Of a stretch of DNA of 18,527 nucleotides, positions 1-5,590 are shown in pieces. Numbering within the stretch: the first letter of the stretch is position 1; each line of letters begins with the position of its first letter. A program made the position numbers and the translations under genes. Location of the stretch: positions 1 through 18,527 of the forward strand of contig JANXTN010000371.1 of NCBI GenBank assembly GCA_025352435.1, written 5' to 3'. The notes under the pieces were generated by a model. The model saw only the letters and a program-made list of their open reading frames with translations. It searched no databases and was not told the origin of the DNA. The DNA comes from Ferruginibacter sp. Lineage in GTDB: Bacteria > Bacteroidota > Bacteroidia > Chitinophagales > Chitinophagaceae.

Positions 1-47
1 CTAGGCTGGGGGTCTAGGGGTCGCAAGTTCGAATCTTGTCCACCCGA
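1..47 (+). tRNA. tRNA-Pro (anticodon GGG), 3' part
   Basis: The window opens inside a tRNA, at the anticodon stem. CTAGG (1-5) pairs with TCTAG (13-17) around the seven-base loop CTGGGGG, which gives anticodon GGG at 8-10 and so proline (codon CCC). The T stem GCAAG/CTTGT (23-27, 35-39) encloses TTCGAAT. The 3' acceptor strand CCACCCG (40-46) is followed by discriminator A47. A 3' CACCCGA-type end fits proline tRNAs. No CCA is encoded after A47, so it would be added after transcription. The acceptor 5' strand and D arm lie outside the window. Confidence 0.9.
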
Positions 48-48
48 C

Positions 49-87
49 AAAAAACTTTTTTGATAATAAATCAAAAAGGTTTTTTTT
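49..87 (+). terminator. Rho-independent terminator after tRNA-Pro
   Basis: An A-run, C and T-run (49-61) followed by GAT fold against ATC, an A-run, GG and a T-run (70-85) around the loop AATAA. This gives a hairpin of about 16 bp, rich in A-T pairs, ending in a run of T to 87. It sits two bases after the tRNA end, as expected for a tRNA transcript terminator. Confidence 0.75.
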
Positions 88-123
88 ACAAATGTGTGTG
101 AATTAATTCAACAATTGTTTTGC

Positions 124-174
124 GGATGCTTTTGACTAATCAATTAAAGCAATAAAAAATTGTCAAATGCATCC
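124..174. repeat. Long inverted repeat between tRNA-Pro and arsM
   Basis: GGATGCTTTTGAC (124-136) is the reverse complement of GTCAAATGCATCC (162-174) except for one position, so it can form a 13-bp stem with one mismatch around a 25-base AT-rich loop. Neither strand has a T-run directly after the stem, so it is not a standard terminator. It lies in the 3' to 3' gap between the tRNA and the arsenosugar operon. Its function is unknown. Confidence 0.6.
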
Positions 175-206
175 ATTCCAGATCAAGAAATTATACTTGC
201 GCACCG

Positions 207-243
207 AAAAGTGATTGCGCATGAAATCGTGTGGATTAATCAC
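207..243 (-). terminator. Possible terminator of the arsenosugar operon
   Basis: On the minus strand, five bases after the arsM stop codon, GTGATT pairs with AATCAC (238-243 and 211-216). A shorter inner pairing of CACA with TGCG is also possible, and a short T-run (TTTT) follows. The stem is weak and the T-run short, so this is a tentative call. A second palindromic TGCGCA (198-203) repeats the one inside the hairpin (216-221). Confidence 0.35.
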
Positions 244-248
244 AATTT

Positions 249-1217
249 TTAGCAACATCCACCACCATCGTAAAACCAGGTGCTCTCAGAAATATAAATA
301 TCTTTCCTCCCTAAACTTTTTAAAGCGGAGGCAGTTTTATCACAGATAGCCAAAGGTTGGTTGGGAAAAAGTACATGCCCTTTTTCGTCATCAAACAATT
401 CTTCCTTCCCATAATATATAGCCGTTTTTCCGGTAAATACGCAAGGACCGTCTTCAGGAATAGGATCTTTTATAGCACAAACCTCAACACTCTCAATAAA
501 TATCATTTCGTCCGTATCATAATTTAGCGGATCTAAAATTCTGTAAGGTCGCTTGGCTCTTATCTCTATGGTGCCAAAACCAACATCGGTGATCATCTTG
601 ATATATTCCTGCAAAGTAAGAGATCCACTTAAACATAATGCTCTTAATTGCGCATCTTCTTTTAAATTTTCAGGCATAGTTTGCTCACAGGTTGGATCAC
701 TCAGAACCAGTCTTCCTCTAGGTTTGAGAACTCTGTACATTTCCTGCAACGCCTTTTTTAGATCTTCCTGTTTAAAAATATTGAACAGGCAATTCTGCGC
801 AGCTACATCAATAGAATTATCTTCTACAGGTAAACTCAAAGCATCACCTTTTACAAGCTTCACAAAGGAAGAATTAAACCAATCATTTTCTTTTTCTGCA
901 ATTGCAAAATTTTCTTCACAGGCCTGCAACATTTCATCTACTACATCGATCCCTATAACCCCATTTTTATTTCTGTTAAAATAAGAGAATTGCAACAACT
1001 CTATACCTCCACCAATACCAACATATAAAATGGTTGGGTTGTTCACAAGGTCCCTGGGGTTAACAGTGCTGCCACAGCCGTAATTCATTTCCAGCATGCG
1101 CTTAGGAATAGAAAGACCCGGCAGTTGCCAAATGGGTGTGGTAGTGCAACACAAACCAATTTGTGGGTTTTCTGCAGCTTCTTTATAAACGTTTTTTGTA
1201 GTTTCTAAATAGGTCAT
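249..1217 (-). CDS. arsM: Arsenosugar biosynthesis arsenite methyltransferase ArsM
   Basis: A 322-residue SAM-dependent methyltransferase that should methylate trivalent arsenic in the cytoplasm and supply dimethylarsenite to ArsS. The glycine-rich SAM loop YVGIGGGIE is at residues 65-73, the acidic strand end GID near 89-91, and GDALSLP at 124-130. Cysteines match the arsenite-binding pattern of the family: NYGCGS (C48), QNCLFNIF (C143) and LCLSGSL (C195). There are extra pairs at C23-C24 and at the extreme C terminus (GGGCC, C321-C322). The start at 1217 (MTYLETTK) lies five bases after the arsS stop. A longer reading from 1244 would overlap arsS and adds residues unlike the family. It is the last gene of the operon after arsS. 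The name rests on motifs and on the arsS neighbour. Substrate specificity is inferred. Confidence 0.9.
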   Translation of the reverse strand: MTYLETTKNVYKEAAENPQIGLCCTTTPIWQLPGLSIPKRMLEMNYGCGSTVNPRDLVNNPTILYVGIGGGIELLQFSYFNRNKNGVIGIDVVDEMLQACEENFAIAEKENDWFNSSFVKLVKGDALSLPVEDNSIDVAAQNCLFNIFKQEDLKKALQEMYRVLKPRGRLVLSDPTCEQTMPENLKEDAQLRALCLSGSLTLQEYIKMITDVGFGTIEIRAKRPYRILDPLNYDTDEMIFIESVEVCAIKDPIPEDGPCVFTGKTAIYYGKEELFDDEKGHVLFPNQPLAICDKTASALKSLGRKDIYISESTWFYDGGGCC

Positions 1218-1222
1218 AATTT

Positions 1223-2272
1223 TTAAGCAACGGCTCCGCCACAACTACTACCTGCACCTGCTGTGCAGCCATAGCAATGTTGGCCAATTTTTATATTTCG
1301 GTTTATAATATTCTTAATATTGAATTGTGATAGGTGAGTAGAGGAACAAGCAAGTTTCAGATCAAGCATTTGATTAAAATCGCAATCGTACAAGTATCCA
1401 TCCCAGCCTACAGAGATTGTATTGCGGCACATTACATTGGCGGCTGCTACAGGGTTATATGCCATAACCAACTTCTCCATATATTTTTCATAATTATGCG
1501 TCTGTAATAAATAATCTAAAAAACGACTGATTGGAAGATTGGTAATAGCAAACAATTGATTAAAACTTATTTGGAATTTATTCATCAATGCTTCTTTGTA
1601 CTCTTTTTCTAAAGCATCTTGTGCGGGAGGTAAAAATGCTCCCGCAGGATTGTAAACTAAATTTAGGATAAGGTTAGTATCTGATTGGCCGTAGCCTACA
1701 TCATTGAGCATCTGTAATGATTTAATACTGTCTTCAAATACTCCATCGCCACGTTGCCTGTCAGTTCTGTCTTGTGTGTAAAATGGCAATGAGGAAACAA
1801 CTTCTACATTATGCAGTTTGTAAAACTGTGGCAAATCGTAATATTTCTTGTTCGCACGAATAATAGTAAGATTGCAGCGAACGATCACATGCCTGTTTAA
1901 TTTTTTTATTTCCTCTACAAACCATCTGAATCGGGGATTCATTTCAGGTGCACCGCCGGTAAGGTCTACGGTTTTTAAGAATGGATTTAATTTTAAAACT
2001 TCTAAACATTGCAGCATGGTCTCTTCCGTCATTATTTCTTTGCGATCAGGACCTGCATCTACGTGGCAATGTTTACATACCTGATTACACATTTTACCCA
2101 TGTTAACCTGAAACACTTCTAAGCTTTGTGGTGTAAGCGGGTAAAGATTACTCTCTTCGAGCTTTTGTTGAAAAGGAATTAATTTAAAATCCTCAGATTC
2201 CCTATGCTCTAATATTTCTATTTGCTCACTGGTATTAGATAGAATGTTGTGTTCTGCTAATAATGACTTCAT
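1223..2272 (-). CDS. arsS: Arsenosugar biosynthesis radical SAM protein ArsS
   Basis: A 349-residue radical SAM enzyme. In the ArsS family it transfers a 5'-deoxyadenosyl group from SAM to dimethylarsenite, making the nucleoside precursor of arsenosugars. The [4Fe-4S] motif CNQVCKHC (C62, C66, C69) and the SAM-binding GGAPE (106-110) are clear. The C-terminal part, of the DUF3641 type, carries C282, C297 and the family signature CYGCTAGAGSSCGG (333-346). These could bind further iron-sulfur centres or arsenic. The family is known as radical SAM (seleno)protein because some members use selenocysteine; here all these positions are ordinary Cys codons. It starts two bases after the stop of the AhpD-like gene and ends five bases before arsM, so the three are almost certainly cotranscribed. 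Confidence 0.93.
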   Translation of the reverse strand: MKSLLAEHNILSNTSEQIEILEHRESEDFKLIPFQQKLEESNLYPLTPQSLEVFQVNMGKMCNQVCKHCHVDAGPDRKEIMTEETMLQCLEVLKLNPFLKTVDLTGGAPEMNPRFRWFVEEIKKLNRHVIVRCNLTIIRANKKYYDLPQFYKLHNVEVVSSLPFYTQDRTDRQRGDGVFEDSIKSLQMLNDVGYGQSDTNLILNLVYNPAGAFLPPAQDALEKEYKEALMNKFQISFNQLFAITNLPISRFLDYLLQTHNYEKYMEKLVMAYNPVAAANVMCRNTISVGWDGYLYDCDFNQMLDLKLACSSTHLSQFNIKNIINRNIKIGQHCYGCTAGAGSSCGGAVA

Positions 2273-2274
2273 AA

Positions 2275-2610
2275 TTACATTGCTATTTCTTTAACCTTGT
2301 TCATCATTTGAACACCGTGGACCAACGATGCTCCTCCCCGTATAGCGCAGGCTACATGCACAGCTTCCATCATTTGCCCTTCGCTCCATCCTTTTTCAAA
2401 AGCATCGCTACTATATGCATCAATACAATACGGACATTGAACCGCATGGGCTACTGCTAAAGCAATTAACGATTTTTCACGTGCAGTTAATTCACTGTCT
2501 TTAAAAACTTCTCCGTAATAATCGAAAAATTTTTCTCCTAACTGTTTTTGAAAGTTTACTATGCTTCCAAATTTTTTTAAGTCTGCAGCGTCATAATAGT
2601 TATTTTCCAT
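2275..2610 (-). CDS. Arsenosugar biosynthesis-associated AhpD/CMD-like protein
   Basis: A 111-residue protein of the carboxymuconolactone decarboxylase/AhpD alkylhydroperoxidase superfamily. It shows the superfamily redox centre, with H55 upstream of CPYC (C59, C62), inside the helical segment AREKSLIALAVAHAVQCPYC (43-62). A gene of this type accompanies arsS in many genomes, and the family is called arsenosugar biosynthesis-associated peroxidase-like. Its exact reaction is not established. Reduction of arsenic or a peroxide, or thiol recycling for ArsM and ArsS, are possibilities I infer from the CxxC. It is the first gene of the operon, with two bases before arsS. No good TAnnTTTG box was found just upstream; the closest is TATTTTTA on the minus strand at about 2615-2622. 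Confidence 0.88.
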   Translation of the reverse strand: MENNYYDAADLKKFGSIVNFQKQLGEKFFDYYGEVFKDSELTAREKSLIALAVAHAVQCPYCIDAYSSDAFEKGWSEGQMMEAVHVACAIRGGASLVHGVQMMNKVKEIAM

Positions 2611-2696
2611 CCTGTAAAAATATCATTAATAGGTTTAAAAAAAATTCGATAAAAAATATTCTGTATAAAATCCTGTTATAAAATATTTCCGGACTC

Positions 2697-2736
2697 TGCC
2701 GATAATAATAAACAACTATAAAATTTTGTTTCGGCA
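2697..2736. repeat. Composite inverted repeat upstream of the arsenosugar operon
   Basis: TGCCG (2697-2701) pairs with CGGCA (2732-2736), and inside it AAACAA (2710-2715) pairs with TTGTTT (2726-2731). The two stems stack directly on the 3' side and are separated by eight bases on the 5' side. No T-run follows on either strand, so it is not an obvious terminator. It lies about 90 bases upstream of the first arsenosugar gene and could be an operator or leader structure. That is a guess. Confidence 0.45.
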
Positions 2737-2884
2737 TTCAACAAATTAATCTGTAAAGAAAATTTCGAAATCTGATATTTTATTATTTCCATAAATTAAA
2801 AGGAAATAAACAGAACCTGTTTTCATTAAAAAATTATTAACGGAATTTAAAACGATGAAGATGTTAGACATCCAAAATTAAAAC

Positions 2885-2920
2885 GGCTGCCTCGTACTAA
2901 AGAGGCAGCCATTTTATTTT
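2885..2920 (-). terminator. Terminator after hsp20
   Basis: GGCTGCCTC (2885-2893) and GAGGCAGCC (2902-2910) form a perfect 9-bp GC-rich stem with an eight-base loop. On the minus strand the stem is followed by GTTTTAATTTT, and on the plus strand by ATTTTATTTT, so it could stop transcription both ways. The natural client is hsp20, whose stop codon lies 35 bases away. Confidence 0.8.
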
Positions 2921-2944
2921 AGCTATCAATTTTCACACAACTTC

Positions 2945-3382
2945 TTATAAAATATTTATATCTTTTGGTGTTGCGCTGTGACTTTCTTTTTTTGGAAGTT
3001 CAATTTTAAGAATCCCATTCTCATACCGAGCGGCAATATTTTCCGTGTCAATTTTTTCATTCAATGTAAAACTTCTCTTAAATGATTTGAGTGCAAATTC
3101 CGTTCTGATATATTTTTCGTTTTCTGATGAATTTGATTCTTTTTTCTCAGTACTTACGGTAAGTATATTATTGTCTAACTTAATACTAAAATCAACTTTA
3201 ATATATCCCGGAACAAAAAGCTCTACTGAGTAAACTGCGGATTTGTCAATAATGTTTACAGGTGGATAATGTAAAACATCTTCCCTTACAGTTTTGCTTA
3301 CAGCTGAAGGTAATTCATTGAAAATTTCTTTCATAAAACCGTCGATAGATTTGTAATTGTTATTCATTTTTACGTATGACAT
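2945..3382 (-). CDS. Hsp20/alpha-crystallin family small heat shock protein
   Basis: A 145-residue ATP-independent holdase that keeps unfolding proteins soluble until the ATP-driven chaperones act. The alpha-crystallin domain spans about residues 41-131, including YSVELFVPGYIKVDFSIKLDN and the conserved ENGILKIELPKK segment. The protein ends in INI (142-144), an I-x-I motif of the kind that drives oligomer assembly in this family. Its length is typical for bacterial Hsp20. The start at 3382 is the first ATG; M6 (3367) is an alternative. The gene is divergent from the bacilliredoxin gene and closed by the terminator at 2885-2920. A small inverted repeat (3483-3495) lies in the shared upstream region. 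Confidence 0.95.
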   Translation of the reverse strand: MSYVKMNNNYKSIDGFMKEIFNELPSAVSKTVREDVLHYPPVNIIDKSAVYSVELFVPGYIKVDFSIKLDNNILTVSTEKKESNSSENEKYIRTEFALKSFKRSFTLNEKIDTENIAARYENGILKIELPKKESHSATPKDINIL

Positions 3383-3482
3383 AATTTTGATTTTTAGAGT
3401 TATAAATGATTTTGTGTTGAGGATTCAAATAATATTCCATTTAAAAAATTACGCCTTAATGGCATTAATTTTAAGTTTATAG

Positions 3483-3495
3483 TGCCAATGTGGCA
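3483..3495. promoter_or_regulatory. Inverted repeat TGCCA-ATG-TGGCA upstream of hsp20
   Basis: A perfect 5+3+5 dyad in the 196-base gap between the divergent hsp20 and bacilliredoxin genes, about 100 bases upstream of the hsp20 start codon. Its size fits a dimeric regulator site. No named regulator can be assigned. Confidence 0.3.
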
Positions 3496-3550
3496 ATATT
3501 TTCTAATTAATTCTGCAATATTTTCATCGGTATATATGAGTTTTAGCATG

Positions 3551-3558
3551 TAATTTTG
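3551..3558 (+). promoter_or_regulatory. -7 element of the bacilliredoxin promoter
   Basis: TAATTTTG matches the Bacteroidota -7 consensus TAnnTTTG exactly and is followed by C, a common extension. The start codon is 20 bases downstream, implying a 5' UTR of only about 14 bases. No clear -33 TTTG was found at the usual spacing. Confidence 0.55.
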
Positions 3559-3578
3559 CACTCTAAAATAAGATAAAT

Positions 3579-3995
3579 ATGTACCCAGAAGAGATTGTAA
3601 TACCAATGAAAGAAGAGCTTACAGAAAATGGTTTTTCTGAAATGCTTACAGCTGAAGATGTAAACACCACCTTATCTGAAAAGGGGACTTCTTTAGTAGT
3701 AATTAATTCTGTCTGTGGTTGTAGTGCAGGAACCGCAAGGCCCGGTGTTTTAATGGCCGTAAACAGTGCTACCAAAAAACCTGATCACATTAAAACAAGT
3801 TTTGCAGGTTTTGATGTAGAAGCAGTAAATGAAATTCGCAAACATTTAATGCCTTATCCCCCAAGTTCACCCGCTATAGCATTATTTAAAGATGGCGAGT
3901 TGGTGCATATGATAGAACGCCACATGATAGAAGGAAGAAGCGCACAAATGATTGCCGATAATTTGAAGGGCGCATTTGATACTTATTGTAATTAA
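3579..3995 (+). CDS. BrxA/BrxB family bacilliredoxin
   Basis: A 138-residue thioredoxin-fold protein of the YphP/YqiW (formerly DUF1094) family. It should remove bacillithiol from mixed disulfides on cytoplasmic proteins after oxidative stress. The family's CGC active site is present in INSVCGCSAGTARPG (C46, C48), replacing the CxxC of classical thioredoxins. Length and the C-terminal FKDGELVHMIERHMIEGRSA segment are typical. The gene stands alone, divergent from hsp20 and with its own -7 element. Bacillithiol synthesis genes are not in the window, so use of bacillithiol by this organism is inferred from the family. Confidence 0.93.
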   Translation: MYPEEIVIPMKEELTENGFSEMLTAEDVNTTLSEKGTSLVVINSVCGCSAGTARPGVLMAVNSATKKPDHIKTSFAGFDVEAVNEIRKHLMPYPPSSPAIALFKDGELVHMIERHMIEGRSAQMIADNLKGAFDTYCN

Positions 3996-4023
3996 TTTAT
4001 TGCATTTTAATAAGTCATCGTTT

Positions 4024-4071
4024 ATTGGTTGCTGTTTGTTATTCGATTGTATAATAACAGTTTTAACCAAT
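4024..4071. repeat. Interrupted inverted repeat between bacilliredoxin and lgt-family gene
   Basis: ATTGGTT (4024-4030) pairs with AACCAAT (4065-4071), CTGTT (4032-4036) with AACAG (4056-4060), and TTAT (4039-4042) with ATAA (4051-4054). Small internal loops separate the stems and the apex is an eight-base loop. There are about 16 pairs in all. A T-rich stretch (CTTTTATTATATT) follows about nine bases later on the plus strand, too far for a textbook terminator. It could be a weak terminator for the upstream gene or a leader structure for the next one. Confidence 0.45.
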
Positions 4072-4119
4072 GCACGGTGACTTTTATTATATTGCAACAC
4101 TTCAAAAAAATGTACGCAC

Positions 4120-5439
4120 ATGTATCCGAATTTATATTATGTTTTTAAAGATTGGTTCGGTGTAGAATGGAATGGTCTTAAAATACTGAATACATTTGGA
4201 TTGATGGTCGCTTTGTCTTTTGTAGCTGCGGCAATTGTGCTAAGCGCAGAACTTAAAAGGAAAGAAAAATTAGGACTTTTACAACCATCGGAAGAAACGA
4301 TCGTAGTAGGGAAACCGGCCTCCATTTTTGATCTTATTTTTAATGGTATTGTGGGTTTTATATTTGGTGCAAAGTTGTTAGGGCTTCTAATTAATAAAGC
4401 GCCGGAAATTAATACGCAGGATTATATTTTTTCAAAAGATGGTAATTTTATAGGCGGTATTTTAATGGCGATAATATTGGTAGCCATAAAATGGTATGAT
4501 AAGAATAAACAAAAATTAAAAGTACCGGAACGCAGAACGGTAAGAATATGGCCGCACGACAGGGTAGGAGACATTATTATTATTGCGCTGATATTCGGAA
4601 TCCTGGGTGCAAAATTATTCGACAATTTTGAACATTGGGATGATTTTATAAAGGACCCTATCGGAAAATTATTTTCTGTGAGTGGTCTTACTTTTTATGG
4701 TGGATTAATTGTAGCAGCAATTGCTGTTTGCTGGTTTGCTTATAAAAAAGGGATTAAAGTAAGTCATCTTGTAGATGCAGCAGCTCCCTGTTTAATGATC
4801 GCATATGCTGTTGGAAGAATTGGTTGCCAGGTTGCCGGTGATGGTGATTGGGGAATTCCAAACAGCGCATATTCAAGCGATGCTAAAGGAAATTTAGCAT
4901 TGGCTGCACCCGGCGATTTTGAACAAACTTTACAAAAAAATTCAACCTATTTTCTAGAAGGAAAGGTAATAGATAATACAGGTAAAAGTGTTTTCGTAAC
5001 TGATAGAACTTACGCTTCTCTTGCAGAAGTTCCTCATAAATCAATTGTGGGAGTTTCATTTTTGCCTAAATGGCTTTTTGCATATAGCTTTCCTCAAAAT
5101 GTAAATAATGATGGCATTCCGATTCCAGGGATAACAGATGATCATTATAGTGTACTTCCGCAACCGGTTTTTCCTACCTCTTTGTATGAAACGATACTTT
5201 GCAGCTTTCTTTTTTTGATTTTATGGGCTGTCAGAAAAAAAATTATAACCCCTTTAATAATGTTTGGTATTTACCTGATTTTAAATGGGGTTGAACGATT
5301 TTTGATAGAATTGGTAAGGGTAAATAAATCTTACAATGTATCAAATTTCTCTTTTTCCCAAGCACAAGAAATAGCTTTAATGCTTATTATTGGCGGAATT
5401 GGCTTGATAATTTTTGCAAAACTCCACTACAAAAAATAA
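4120..5439 (+). CDS. lgt: Prolipoprotein diacylglyceryl transferase (Lgt) family protein, divergent
   Basis: A 439-residue polytopic inner-membrane protein of the Lgt family. Lgt moves a diacylglyceryl group from phosphatidylglycerol to the lipobox cysteine of prolipoproteins. The core pattern is visible: SGLTFYGGLI (188-197), VGRIGCQVAGDGDWG (231-245), PTSLYE (352-357) and VERFLIELVR (391-400). R233, R393 and E397 match E. coli R143, R239 and E243. Three features are odd. The position of E. coli H103 is tyrosine (Y193), the N146 position is cysteine (C236), and the loop between GDGDWG and LYE is about 100 residues, much longer than in E. coli. A 70-residue hydrophilic/hydrophobic stretch (95-165) is also extra. 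Bacteroidota often carry long Lgt homologues, so this may be the working enzyme or a paralogue. A strong terminator follows. Confidence 0.75.
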   Translation: MYPNLYYVFKDWFGVEWNGLKILNTFGLMVALSFVAAAIVLSAELKRKEKLGLLQPSEETIVVGKPASIFDLIFNGIVGFIFGAKLLGLLINKAPEINTQDYIFSKDGNFIGGILMAIILVAIKWYDKNKQKLKVPERRTVRIWPHDRVGDIIIIALIFGILGAKLFDNFEHWDDFIKDPIGKLFSVSGLTFYGGLIVAAIAVCWFAYKKGIKVSHLVDAAAPCLMIAYAVGRIGCQVAGDGDWGIPNSAYSSDAKGNLALAAPGDFEQTLQKNSTYFLEGKVIDNTGKSVFVTDRTYASLAEVPHKSIVGVSFLPKWLFAYSFPQNVNNDGIPIPGITDDHYSVLPQPVFPTSLYETILCSFLFLILWAVRKKIITPLIMFGIYLILNGVERFLIELVRVNKSYNVSNFSFSQAQEIALMLIIGGIGLIIFAKLHYKK

Positions 5440-5459
5440 ATTTTCTAATTATATTAATG

Positions 5460-5498
5460 GTGATGACCGGTAGGTAAAACTGCCGGTCATCATTTTTT
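5460..5498 (+). terminator. Terminator after the Lgt-family gene
   Basis: GATGACCGGTAG (5462-5473) pairs with CTGCCGGTCATC (5480-5491) with one G-T pair, around a six-base loop, and is followed by ATTTTTT. This is a strong rho-independent terminator 22 bases after the stop codon. Confidence 0.9.
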
Positions 5499-5519
5499 AT
5501 TACCGTTCATTACTAAACA

Positions 5520-5551
5520 TTGTACTATGCAATACAAAGTACATAGCTTTG
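5520..5551 (+). promoter_or_regulatory. Promoter of the outer-membrane beta-barrel gene
   Basis: The -7 element TAGCTTTG (5544-5551) matches TAnnTTTG, with a TTG (5520-5522) 21 bases upstream as the -33 element. The start codon is 39 bases after the -7 element. It lies just downstream of the preceding terminator, as expected for an independent unit. Confidence 0.6.
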
Positions 5552-5590
5552 TTTAGTATTTATCAAACTAAAGAACTAAACTTTTAAAAA

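Larger units (their letters stand above)
2611..2944. other. 334-base intergenic region, AT-rich, no gene seen
   Basis: No convincing open reading frame. It holds the upstream region of the arsenosugar operon, an imperfect tandem repeat (CTGTATAAAAT at 2661-2671, then CTGTTATAAAAT at 2673-2684), a composite inverted repeat (2697-2736), and the hsp20 terminator near its right end. The rest is plain AT-rich sequence. Confidence 0.7.

Noticed and set aside
1..60. Possible integration site (att) at the tRNA-Pro 3' end.
   Set aside because: I saw no second copy of the tRNA end and no integrase in the window, so it is kept only as a hypothesis.
553..984. Plus-strand open reading frame of 143 codons inside arsM.
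   Set aside because: It is a mirror of the well-supported arsM coding sequence on the other strand and has no family features.
1223..2272. Selenocysteine (in-frame TGA) in ArsS, as in some family members.
   Set aside because: The frame is uninterrupted and the C-terminal motif is made of ordinary cysteine codons up to a TAA stop.
3400..3606. Open reading frame of 68 codons (49 from the inner ATG at 3549) on the minus strand, just upstream of hsp20.
   Set aside because: It overlaps the bacilliredoxin start and its -7 element, has no recognisable domain, and looks like chance reading of an intergenic control region. A real small gene 17 bases before hsp20 cannot be fully excluded.
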